The notes beneath the pieces were generated by a model. That model was not told the origin of the DNA. It did no database searches and was given only the letters and a program-made list of their open reading frames with translations. From contig OV884015.1 in assembly GCA_930367205.1 (NCBI GenBank), forward strand, positions 80,801,341 to 80,865,340: DNA of 64,000 nucleotides, written 5' to 3'. A program made the translations under genes and the position numbers. Positions 10,735 to 20,531 of this stretch are shown piece by piece. Source of the DNA: Acanthosoma haemorrhoidale. Its lineage: Eukaryota; Arthropoda; Insecta; Hemiptera; Acanthosomatidae. The number at the start of each line of letters is the position of its first letter. Within the stretch, counting starts at the first letter, position 1.

Positions 10735-12264
10735 GGCACGAGAAGTAAGCAGGTCGCGTTTGCTAAGAACTCACGGAAGATGAATTCACATATTCAACGT
10801 CTCTTCACACAGAGCAATATAAATCCTAGAAAAGTTAGCGTTTTCCTAACCTCACATCGTCATGATTTGAACAAATAATTATTGAGAATTAGGAACAAAT
10901 CTGAATAATAATTGCTACATTTAATTTATTTAAAGAGTGTGTGGCGTATTTTTTTGTTATTACATTTTTACTTTTATCAAGTCTGAAAGATTCCTTGATA
11001 AGATGAAACGAAATAAATTATTTTTGATGAATAGTTAAATAATCTTTGTAGAGGAGAGTCTTTTAAAAGAAAAGGCTTTATCATGAAGTACAATCAAAAC
11101 ACTGCTATATATAAATATTAAGAGATCAGTTAGAACATAATGTGGCGAGTGTCTAGGCACAAGTGGGGTCTGGGGCTAATGCTGAGACATATATGTATAA
11201 GAAAAGGATAAGATTCTGGGAAGAAGGGAGGTCTTGGAAGGATGCAGTTGCTTACTTAAAAATAACAGGGAACCATCAGTGACTTCCATGAAGTCACAAG
11301 GCAGGTATACAGTTATTCTCAAGCCCCTTCCACTTGTTCTCAACATTATAAAACTAATAATAGCGAGTCGAATTTCGACTTCGAGTTTCAAATATTTAAA
11401 GTTTATCATTCACTCACTCAATTATACAGTATACTCAAATACACATGTGATTCAAATGAATGTGAATATTATTCATTTTTGGTTAATTCTTCGGATTTAT
11501 ACATATATCGTTTTCAATAATCATTGAATTAACAGAATAAAATGTCACAAAGAAAGGGTTCGAACCCATTGTGGTCTCTATTTAGACATCATTATTAACA
11601 GCGCCATTTCGTAAATACATACAACAGGATAAGAATTATAAAATAGTTTGACGTTGCTTTATTTTAATTTTATTATGCTAGGGGCTACTTCATAAGCCAT
11701 AGTACATTCATTACCATTTACTGCTTGCAATGCAAATTAAATCCAATAACAAATCAATAATTTATGTTTATAAATGTGATTTCATGTTATGTACATAGTA
11801 GAGAAATTATTTTTTATTTTTCCTACTCGAGTATTCTATAAACCAGGAGCATAGCCAAGAATTTTTTTCCTGATGGGATTTTAAATTTGGTGAATGATAT
11901 AATTATTTTTCTTGTACCAGAGAGTATGAAAAAAATAAATCAGTTGAACCATACATCAGAAGCCTTGGCAAAAAATAAAGGACATACAAATTGAACGAAC
12001 AAATCACTAAGATTCTTATTTGACTCCACATGATGTTCTGAATGTTTACTCATTAAAGTCCCGATATATTTTATTTGTTAAACCATCACGGTCTCTGAAT
12101 CTCACGTTTTCAACATATAAAAAAAATGAGTGAATCTTGTTTAGAAAACAAGACAAATGTAAAATTCCATATAAGGTTTAAAGTTTTTTTGAGATATATT
12201 ATTACCCATTTTGGGCCTCTTAATTAACAATAAATAACATACTAAACAAATAATCACTTGCTTC
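10735..12264. other. No gene recognised
   Basis: A+T-rich DNA. GGGTTCGAACCC at about 11556-11567 is a perfect short palindrome resembling a box B, but no box A or cloverleaf accompanies it. No retroviral-type pol sequence follows the gag relic. Confidence 0.5.
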
Positions 12265-12323
12265 TCATTTCCCCCCCTCCCCCGGTCGCTTCGCTTGGTA
12301 ATACTTGTACAGGTCCCAGTTCC
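12265..12323 (-). CDS. Candidate terminal exon (unidentified gene)
   Basis: On the minus strand a strong acceptor (pyrimidine-rich tract ending in ...cataaaaCAG) precedes a 59-nt G+C-richer segment. It is open to a TGA at 12265-12267 and ends in the peptide YYQAKRPGEGGK. The composition stands out against A+T-rich flanks. No family is recognised, no upstream partner exon is identified, and a chance acceptor is quite possible. It is listed because three other minus-strand segments in the window show similar exon-like features. Confidence 0.2.
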
Positions 12324-12486
12324 CTGTTTTATGAATAAAAGAAAAGAATATACAGTCTATATAATATTTTCTCATGCGCTTTTTGTTTCCTTCTTTGATA
12401 CGATCTTTTCTTCCGGCGCCTGTCGAATTCAATTTTGGTCTACCCGTATCTCTTATATGATGAAAGGTAAGTTGGAGAAACACCAA

Positions 12487-14215
12487 ATAACCCGTATTCT
12501 TCAGAGAAACGCCAAATAACCCGTATTATTTGAAGAAACACTAACCCGTGTTCTTACGTTATAAATTGTAATGGATAACACATAATACATTTGCAAATTT
12601 TGAAAACTTTAAAAGATTTGCAAAATATATCAAAATTAATTCCATGGCTGATTTATGTCCGAATCCTACTTTTTCAATATGACTATAGTAATATAACGTA
12701 AGAAGAAAAAAATGTATTTTATATAATAGAGAGGTATACTGTTAGTTTTGTTTTTATTATTTTTTAGACTGAAGTAATAATTGTTTCTAGTGGACTACAT
12801 GGCTACCAAAAAATAAATTTAAAATACGTTTAATTCAATGACGTAATTTAGTAAATCTTTACTTGCCTGAACTTTACACAACTGTTTTATGAAGTCTTTA
12901 TAACTTTTTTGTATTACAGTATTTCCTTAACATTAGCAAGGGTTATGTCCCATGAAAATGTCCCATGCGATAGTCGAATTTGGGAATGCTGGGTGTATCG
13001 TCCCATGCTAATAGTTACGTTTTATGATGACCGAGAAAGAAAAACACATGCGATGTTTTTCAATTGTAGATTGTTTTTTTAATTACATCACAGTTTACGT
13101 ATGTATGTATGCATTTGAAAGTTTAAGTTAATTTTAACTTAATTAACGACACAGGGTATAATGTATATAATATATATATGATATAGGGTATAATAAGAGA
13201 GTGTCCTCCAATTACCACTTCTAGAGGATGAAATATTTGTAAATATACCTGTTCATATAATCCGGCTCATATTCGTCGAGGCCAATGATAAAGGTATAAG
13301 TTATGGCGTGAGATAAAAAGCTGTATTCAAAATGTCCGACTGATCCCTGTTATTTACGGCCGTAAACGTTTCACATCAAGAGGCTTTTTGTCATCCTCAG
13401 CTCCCTATGTTACATCTATCAAATAACAAATAAAACAAACAACACGGAGTGACGTATCAGATAATCCAACGGCTTTGACTGTTTACTTCTTATTAGCAGC
13501 CAGCAATGATCCATTGCCCGATTAATGGAGCTTGGTATTGTGTCTTTACCCTCGAACTTTATAAGTTGTATAAGTAAAATGTATATGGTAAATAACGATG
13601 AAAAAAAAACTCACTTTTTTAAAAAACTTTTACAGTTTTATATTTTAAATATTCGATGTTGTATAGAACAGGCTATTATTAATACTGAAAAAAAACATAT
13701 ACGGGCACGAACCTCAGTATATAGTTGGGTTCTACTGGTTGATTAATAATCAATAGAGTTTGTCACGCACAAGTATGGATTTTATCAATATGAATTTTCT
13801 TCGGAAAAACTCACGCAATGACAGTGAGAATCACACACCATTGTAGGGACACACAATGGTGCCAATTGCACGAAAAGTTTAATAAAGTCCATAGCTTCCT
13901 CCGCCCTGTTGGTCTTTGCGACTTGATTTTAGCCTCATTCGATTCAGCACACAAAAACATACTGGATTATTAATATAAATGTTTTGTTTTTCATTGAAAC
14001 TGGGGCAGTGAGCAGTAGCTAAGAACCATTAGCTGTACAGGGTGATCACAAGTTTAGTACCAAAGTTTCAGTCTATAAACTAGTAAAACCTAAGTTCGCA
14101 AAATTTACTCATTTCTTGTTTTGTAAATAAGCAGTTTAAGTTAATGTCCCGACAGTGTTATATGTCCATAAAAAATGGTGAAAGGTCATTATTAAAATGA
14201 TTAGTATTAAATTTC
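12487..14215. other. No gene recognised; one stable hairpin
   Basis: A+T-rich sequence with no reading frame showing a known motif. A 9-bp stem (CACCATTGT, 13836-13844; ACAATGGTG, 13853-13861) with an 8-nt loop is the only notable structure. Confidence 0.5.
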
Positions 14216-14227
14216 TATCATAATTAG
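14216..14227. repeat. Target-site duplication, 3' side of LINE A
   Basis: TATCATAATTAG, identical to 18977-18988 at the other end of the element. A 12-bp duplication is in the normal range for LINE insertion by target-primed reverse transcription. Confidence 0.85.
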
Positions 14228-14310
14228 TTCTTTAACTTAGTTAATTCCTTTATTGTGCAATAATTACAATCTGCCTTTTATAAGGCAATAAGTAATTAAG
14301 ATATATGCTC

Positions 14311-14407
14311 TCATTCATACAATATTTACAGTTCATCATTCACTCGCTCATTCATACAATATTTACAGTTCATCATTCACTCGCTCATTCATACAATATT
14401 TACAGAC
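14311..14407 (-). repeat. 37-bp minisatellite in LINE A 3' UTR
   Basis: Units begin with tcattcatac at 14311, 14348 and 14385 (the last is partial). Truncated copies at 6815, 51517 and 61856 carry two units and this copy about two and a half, so the repeat varies between copies. Confidence 0.85.
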
Positions 14408-14591
14408 AGCCCTGAGACCCCCCAAATCCACCGCAAAGAGGAAGCGGAGTCTTTGGAAGTCCCCCACGCTCCTCCGTCAGCCGCGTCACCGGATACTAGC
14501 CAGTGGAGGCTGACCAAGAGCGCGAGAGCCACAGACGCTCAGGACATGATTGGAGAGACTGGCCATTGCCAGGACTCCCACTGTCACGCGT

Positions 14592-17258
14592 TTATAGCAG
14601 GTCACGAGGCCACTGCCGTTTCAGTCTCCGAGGAGGATTATAGGGATGAGTGGCGCAGTGCATTGACTGTGCTACAGGATTAGGGTGGTTGGAAAGGCTA
14701 CTGTGGAATTTCGTAAACTTGGAAGGGATGAGTTCTAGAATGTAGGGTATATTAAGGTCGTTATAATTATCGTTGCTGACATAATAAGGGGCATTTACTA
14801 TTGTTCGCAGGACTTTTGATTGAAAGGATTGGATACGCTTGATGTTCGACTTTTTTGCTGTCCCCCATAGCTCTATTCCGTATGTCCAGATTGGTTTAAG
14901 TATAACTTTGTAGATTAGTAGTTTATTTTCTATTGAGAGATGGGATTCCTTTGAAGTAGTCTGTACAGTTGTCCAAAGTGTCTGTTTAGTTCTTGTCTTT
15001 TTAGTCTCGTATGTGGGTTCCAGTTCAGTCGTTTGTCAAGATGGAAGCCTAAGTACCGTACTGTCTCGGATACAGGGAGAGGAATAGAATTAAAATAAAC
15101 TAGTGGACCAGAGCATGTGGGAGCATTTTGCTTCATTAACTTTGATCCGCCATTGATTGCACCAATACTCGATCTCGTCAAGGTGTTTTTGAAGGTTATG
15201 GGATGCTATGTCGGGGTCTGGATGGGATGACAAGACTGCAGTGTCATCTGCAAATGTGGCCAAGAAGGTATTGGGAGTAGAGGGGACATCAGCGGTGTAT
15301 AGGTTATAGAGGATGGGGCCCAGGACACTGCCCTGTGGAACTCCTTCACTTATGGGATAGTAGTTAGAGTATTCTAAACCACAGCGGACTTGGAAGAAGC
15401 GGTTTGAAAGGTAGGACTGTAGGATTAGGAAAAGGGTCTGTGGTAAATATCTTTTGAGCTTGTAGAGCAAACCTGCGTGCCAAACCCTGTCAAAAGCTTG
15501 AGCTATATCGAGAAAGGCAGCAGTGCAATACTGTTTGGTTTCAAGGGCTGAGGAGATGTGATCAACAACGCGAAGGCCTTGTTGAGCAGTGGAATGTCGT
15601 TGGCGGAAACCAAACTGGTGTGTGGGAAAAAGGTTTTTGGATTCAACAATGGGAAGTAGACGTTTTAGTAGGAGTTTCTCAAATATTTTTGAGAGGATAG
15701 GGAGTAGGCTAATTGGACGATAAGATGAGGCGTCATTGGGTGGTTTACCGGGTTTGGCGAATAGGACAATAATGAAGTGTTTCCAGAGGAGAGGAAAGTG
15801 CGTCGTTCGGATTATGCAATTATATATGTAGGTTAGGAAGATTATGGCTTTAGGAGGAAGTTGTTTGAGAATTTGAGGAGTAAGGAGATCATATCCATGG
15901 GATTTTTGGTAAGGTAAGTTTTTCAGAAGGTATTTAACCTCAGAGGGGTTAACGGCTTTTGGTGGAAGAGAGAGAGGAATAGGTGAAGTGAGGAAATCTT
16001 CCACAGTTGTGCTGTGAGTATGGCTTTGATGAGAAAGGTGAGGTGTGAAAGTATGGGTAAGATGCAGAGCAAATTCCTCCGACCTATCCCCATCCGAAGC
16101 CGCCCAGGACCCATCATCACGACGGAGTGGGTGTGAAACAGGTTGATACTTTAGGATTTTTTTGGTAACGTTCCACAAGGAGTTATCCCTGGTGGACAGA
16201 GAGGAGAGGTAGGAATTGAAAGAATCGGAACGGAAGGATGCCAATCGCCGCTTTACCAATCAGCAGTACTGATTGTACGTGCGACGATCAATAGGATGCC
16301 GGGATCTTTGCCACACTGTTCTGGAGCGGCGTTTGGATTGGATTAGATCTTTGAGATGCTGAGGTAAACGATTATGATTGTGGATTTTTGTGTGACGATG
16401 GGGTGACGATGCCTCCCAAGCCGACCTCTGGACCAGAGTAGTGAAAGAATGCACTGCATCGTCTAGGTCTTGGGATGTTTTCAGGGATAATTTGAGGTTT
16501 ACGGACTCTGTAAGAAGCTGACGGAAGTGGTCCCAGTCAACTGGGCCCCTAATAAATGAAGGAGGAGGCAGTTTTCGAATTGGTCTTAAGGAAATGGTTA
16601 ATAATAAAGGGCTATGATCGGAGGAAAGGTCATCGAGGCGCTTGAGTGAATAGTTTAGTGTTCCTAAACTATTGTAAAAAAAGAAGTCAAGGAGATCAGG
16701 ATTTCGGTTGGGATCTGGTGGCCAATAGGTGGCTGTGTCAGGAGTGATAGTGGAGCAATGTTTCCGTGTGAGTGCAGACAGCAAAGCACGTCCTCGTGTA
16801 TTTGTGGATCTTGACCCCCAGTGTTGGTGCTTCGCATTAAAGTCCCCACCCACAAGGAAACGATGTCCGATGGAGTCTAGAAAGGAGATGAATTGGGAGT
16901 CGGAAATGGATTTATTGGGAGGGCAGTACGTTGATGCAAGTGTAAGAGGAAAAGTGAAGGTGGTGATTGACACTGCAGTGGATTGAAGGAAATCATGTGA
17001 TACCAAAGGAACTATGTGGTGGGATATGGAGTTATGGACAATGACAGCGGTACCTGCATGAGCTGTTCCATCTGGGTGATCAGTACGATAAGTCTGGTAC
17101 TGTCGAACGGTAAATGGTCGTTTGCTCGTAAGTCTTGTTTCAGTAATAAGAGCTACGTCGATCTTCTTGTCATGGAGTAGTGCTGTCAGTTCGTTAGTGT
17201 GGGTGCGAACACCATTCGCATTCCAAAGGAGAATGGATAAGGAGTCAGAAGGATCCAC
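14592..17258 (-). pseudogene. LINE A ORF2: AP endonuclease and reverse transcriptase, inactivated
   Basis: The normal product nicks target DNA and reverse-transcribes the element RNA at the nick. The first 332 codons are an APE-type endonuclease, with WNANG (N14), ITETRL (E40), GGDFNAKH (D139, N141) and SSDHSP (D214, H215). The RT follows: YRPISLLPILSKIFEKLL, FGFRQRHSTA, FLDIAQAFD, EGVPQGSVLG and the catalytic FADD at 15254-15243. Lesions: an in-frame TGA at 16262-16260 between the domains; a frameshift between about 15125 and 15095, after the RT palm; and a one-base deletion near 14945, shown by comparison with the copy at 42256. The frame starts with GTG directly after the ORF1 stop, with no ATG. 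ORF2 would end PRDLL-TAA at 14592. There is no RNase H domain. The Jockey assignment is firm. Confidence 0.93.
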
Positions 17259-18584
17259 TTATGGATTTTGTTTAACGGGGATAAGGTAGGAGACAAGATT
17301 TGTAAGAAGGGAAATGAGAGGGGTAATTAGGGTTCTGAATTCTGTAAGGAATGATGTTAATAGGCTAGTGAGATCTGAAGAGCTTGGTGGTGAAGGAATA
17401 TGCGAGATGTGTGGTTGAGGATGGGATTGGGTTTGCTGGTTGGCGGGATGAGCGGAATGCTGGGGAAGAGATACTTGCGGACGAGAAGTGGGCAGTGCCT
17501 GTGACTGCTCTCTGTTCCGAACGGCATCAGCAAAAGAGACAGAAGGCCTCAAATTTCTGGTGGGGGCGCTTGAGCTACCTGTCACTGGCTTCTCTTCTTC
17601 TGGCCGGCGACGTTGCTCGCTCCTGGACTTGAGGATTCTATAGGCCTCACAGCCCTTGTAGTTGGCCGGATGGTCTTGCTGGCAGAGCACGCATACAGCA
17701 GGCGATTTTAGGGGCTTTTTGCACAATTCGCTTTTGTGCTGCCCACTACACTTTACACACCTAGGAGGGTGGTGGCAATACGATTTTGTGTGCCCATATG
17801 CCTGGCAATTATGGCATTGGACGATGTCTCTATTGGGGTAAGGTTTTTCGACCTGTATTCTTGTGTAATACAGGGTTGTTAATTCATAAATTTTCTCCAC
17901 ACCAGGTGTCCGCTCGAGATCTACAAAAAATAACGGTAATGCCGTTTTGGTGGATTCGTTTTGTTGTCTGTCCTCACGTAAAACGTTGGTTATTTGCCGA
18001 ACTTTGAACCCCAGAGCTGATAGTTCGTCTTCAATTTCATCAGCTGGTATGGTCGGGTGCAGATTTTTTATCACTACTCGAAGCGATCGTTCTTGTTTCA
18101 ACTGATATGTGTGGAAGTCTGCATTGGTTTCTTCCAAATACTTGATGATCGCTCGATAAGTATCGGGAGTGTCTGGGGAAATTTTTGTATCCCGAGAGCG
18201 ATTGAGGCACGTATATTTTCCGGTACCTACAACTTTGCTCATTTGTGAGCATAATAGTTTGAAATTGCTAATATTCCTTACGAATATAGCAGGCGGCTTG
18301 GGCTGTGTTGTTGTTTGAATAACTTCCATGTCGTCAGGTTGGCTATTTCTCAGTACCTCGAAGCTATTCGGTGTGAAGAATGGAGATTCTGCTACAGTTT
18401 CTTCTTTTGAAGTGCTGGCAAGTGGTGGTAGATCTTCCATAGAGCTGGCAGCAGATGAGTTTGTAGGGATGTTCCTATTTGAGCGTCTGGGTTTTCGCTT
18501 TACTGGCGACGTTGGTGGAGTTGGACCTAAGGACCTCGATCTTTTCTTTTTATTTTGTGATATTATCTGCTGATAAAATCTCAT
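17259..18584 (-). CDS. LINE A ORF1: Gag-like RNA-binding protein
   Basis: Intact 441-codon ORF1 of the Jockey-type LINE. Its product coats element RNA to form the retrotransposition ribonucleoprotein. Residues 1-45 are basic (KKKRSRS, KRKPRRS), and a nuclear-localisation role is inferred. A PRE_C2HC/RRM-like region spans about 165-240. Three cysteine knuckles follow: CHNC...H...C (257-270), CVKC...H...C (276-288) and CVLC...H...C (298-312), the usual Jockey Gag spacing. Residues 313-400 are a low-complexity tail rich in P, Q and S with FADAVR at 351-356. The C-terminus (401-441) is hydrophobic. The start is ATG at 18584, with in-frame extension blocked a short way upstream. ORF1 ends in TAA immediately before ORF2. 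Length fits the family. Confidence 0.93.
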   Translation of the reverse strand: MRFYQQIISQNKKKRSRSLGPTPPTSPVKRKPRRSNRNIPTNSSAASSMEDLPPLASTSKEETVAESPFFTPNSFEVLRNSQPDDMEVIQTTTQPKPPAIFVRNISNFKLLCSQMSKVVGTGKYTCLNRSRDTKISPDTPDTYRAIIKYLEETNADFHTYQLKQERSLRVVIKNLHPTIPADEIEDELSALGFKVRQITNVLREDRQQNESTKTALPLFFVDLERTPGVEKIYELTTLYYTRIQVEKPYPNRDIVQCHNCQAYGHTKSYCHHPPRCVKCSGQHKSELCKKPLKSPAVCVLCQQDHPANYKGCEAYRILKSRSEQRRRPEEEKPVTGSSSAPTRNLRPSVSFADAVRNREQSQALPTSRPQVSLPQHSAHPANQQTQSHPQPHISHIPSPPSSSDLTSLLTSFLTEFRTLITPLISLLTNLVSYLIPVKQNP

Positions 18585-18976
18585 TTTGTCATTAGCTAAG
18601 ATTTTTGTTAGTTAAAAAAAAAAGAAAATAAATAAATAAAATATGTAGCGCCGGTGGGATTCCAGTGGCGAGTCACCGGTCTTGGCTCTGAGCCATCTAT
18701 CAGGTCTGGCTCAGAACGGCTATGTATCGTGAACGACGGCTGATGCCTCAGTCAAGATGGCCGACTACTCTCTCCGATGTCACAATTATTTACACTTCAC
18801 ACCAATGTACTAGCGATCTACTCACTTATTGAGGGCTCCCTCGTGGCCACCTCACTTAAGTTGCCAGTTGACACAATCCCAAAGACGAAAAAGGGTCTAT
18901 AACGGTAGTTATCGGTATTGATTTGGAGAGCGATAGTTGTACGTGGTTGTTAATAGTAGCGCATGCGCAGAAAACT
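18585..18976 (-). promoter_or_regulatory. LINE A 5' UTR with presumed internal promoter
   Basis: About 390 bp between the upstream target-site duplication and the ORF1 start. It begins agttttctgcgcatgcgcta, containing the palindrome GCGCATGCGC, and is more G+C-rich than the flanks. Jockey elements use TATA-less internal promoters at the very 5' end, so promoter activity here is an inference from the family. An A-rich stretch (18610-18645) lies just upstream of ORF1. Confidence 0.6.
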
Positions 18977-18988
18977 TATCATAATTAG
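18977..18988. repeat. Target-site duplication, 5' side of LINE A
   Basis: TATCATAATTAG, identical to 14216-14227. Its position fixes the 5' end of the element at 18976 and shows that the element is full length or very close to it. Confidence 0.85.
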
Positions 18989-19310
18989 AAGTGTATATAA
19001 TTAAAGAGCTCATTGCCGTGAACAATGCTATGTAATATGAGTTGACGCATAAGCAGAATATAATTAAATCAAGTAATTAAATGTGTATATTAAATTTTTT
19101 TGCAACGCTATTTGTGTATATAGGGATAGTATTTAGCATGAAATTTTCAATTGATCGCTAAATGGGACCAATTATTAGTTAATTATTTGTATGTACAAAC
19201 AAATGGTTTCCTAGATTAATAAGTAATTTGAATTAGATGTTTTTACCTCCTGAGTAATGTTATGCTATAATTACAAAAAGTCCATAAAAGATTCAATTAA
19301 TCGGTTTTTG

Positions 19311-20269
19311 CTACCTTAAAAAAACCCTTAGTTGTTTGATAGAATCATTTTTTTCTACAGCTATTAGACGTACAGACAGGCGATCGCAGCGTACCCGGAT
19401 GAAAGTAAAGCCTCTTCCTTCGAGCTCGGCAATCAGAGTTAGGAATTTAAAAAAGTAAACAAAATAGTTGGTCAGATGGAAATCTGAAAAGTGATTCTGG
19501 TTGGGAGGTTTGGCACCCTCTTGTAATCCAGCTACTTGGAGGTTGGAAGCCCCAGCTGGCACGTATTTGACGTGTGAAAAAACGTGTATTACAAATAATA
19601 AATTGTAATTTTCAACAATCTAGAAAAAGACCTTTTTCAACAAGGCTACTTGTATTAGCACGATATTTTGCAAAATAAATACAGCATTGGCAACCATTCT
19701 TTGGTTAATATACTAAGAAAAGATAACAGTTTTCGTTTAAAACCAAAATTTATGATGGTTAATGTTAAGTCTGAAGACTGACAGCCAGAACGTCATGTGA
19801 ACCAGTAACTCAGGTTACTGAGAGCTGGTTTACCTGCGTTAAGGCGTTATATGAAAATATAAGGCACTTATTAAATTACACAAATACCATGGATAAACCC
19901 AAAAGTGTTTAAACATGTTTAATTATGCTCTACCAGTAATTTCCTTTGAAAATCTCTTTGATCAGACTCTTACACTATATAGTGTAAGTAGATGTGGTTA
20001 GTTCTCCCAAAATGACCACGCTCCCTCCCCCAAACAACCAAATTGGAACATCGACCATTATAAGAAATTCTTTCTTTAAGAAATTCCCGAAGAAGGAGTA
20101 CATTCTCCACCACAATCGAGAATGCTTGGTAAATTATTTTGAGTGTGGGTGAGCTCTTCCTACCAGGTGAATCCGAATTCAAAAAAACATATGAATAGCC
20201 TGGTTTTGAGCTGCTTGGAAATGAGCATATCTTGAGCTTCAGGGGGCATTTGTTTAGTCTGATACGCAA
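19311..20269 (-). pseudogene. piggyBac-like transposase relic
   Basis: Two minus-strand pieces lie in the order expected of a piggyBac (DDE_Tnp_1_7) transposase. The segment 19562-19311 contains LIAELEGRGFTFIRVRCDRL, which fits the conserved 'FDNFFTS...L...L...GF...GT.R..R' block, preceded by a degraded FDN.F-like stretch. The upstream segment 20269-19970 contains KICSFPSSSKPGYSYVF, resembling the 'GYVYDFEIYTGK' block. Between them lie about 400 bp without clear similarity, so there is an insertion or heavy decay. The catalytic aspartates are not all visible. No terminal repeats or TTAA duplications were identified. The first segment is the better supported; the second is tentative. Confidence 0.5.
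19969..19988. repeat. 20-bp perfect palindrome
   Basis: CTTACACTATATAGTGTAAG is a perfect self-complementary sequence without a loop. It lies inside the transposase-relic interval; no function is assigned. Confidence 0.8.
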
Positions 20270-20310
20270 ACCTCCTCTTCTCTGTCCTATAAAACACTAC
20301 CTATAACTAC

Positions 20311-20428
20311 CACGTTACATTGGGTGGGGGGCTGGGGTGGCCTCCTGGCTCTTTTGTTCCGGGGAGCTTGGGCTCTGCTTTAGTTCTTGTAGTATCTATG
20401 GCCCGAATCGGTGGGCTCCCCAAATTAG
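20311..20428 (-). CDS. Candidate internal exon (unidentified gene)
   Basis: A classical acceptor on the minus strand (ccattttttcatatttcCAG) opens a G+C-rich segment encoding a proline- and threonine-rich stretch (SPPIRAIDTT, then KEPGGHPSPPPN). It stays open until a TAG at 20309. Weak donors occur at GTG|GTAGTT (exon end 20311) and AAT|GTAACG (exon end 20319). The acceptor leaves two bases to complete a codon (phase 1), compatible with the donor phase of 25212-25287. No family is recognised. It could instead be part of the transposase relic that starts 40 bp away. Confidence 0.25.
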
Positions 20429-20531
20429 CTGGAAATATGAAAAAATGGAGTTGATGACATAGTTTCTTTAAGCCAAAAAAACAACCAGGCAAGGTTCTGT
20501 CATATCGAAAATCATACATGTTATTGAACAC

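Larger units (their letters stand above)
14228..18976 (-). mobile_element. Near-full-length Jockey-clade LINE (family A)
   Basis: A 4.75-kb non-LTR retrotransposon on the minus strand, bounded by a perfect 12-bp target-site duplication. The order is a 5' UTR (18976-18585), ORF1 (18584-17259), ORF2 (17258-14592) and a 3' UTR (14591-14228) with a 37-bp minisatellite. The end is ...attattgcacaataaag plus a short A-rich tail. ORF1 and ORF2 are in the same frame, separated only by the TAA of ORF1. ORF1 zinc knuckles and the ORF2 EN plus RT layout without RNase H are those of the Jockey clade. ORF2 carries one in-frame stop and two frameshifts, so this copy cannot make an intact ORF2 protein. At least seven shorter relatives occur in the window. 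Confidence 0.95.

Noticed and set aside
11550..11575. GGGTTCGAACCC as tRNA T-arm
   Set aside because: No box A or cloverleaf at the correct distance on either strand.
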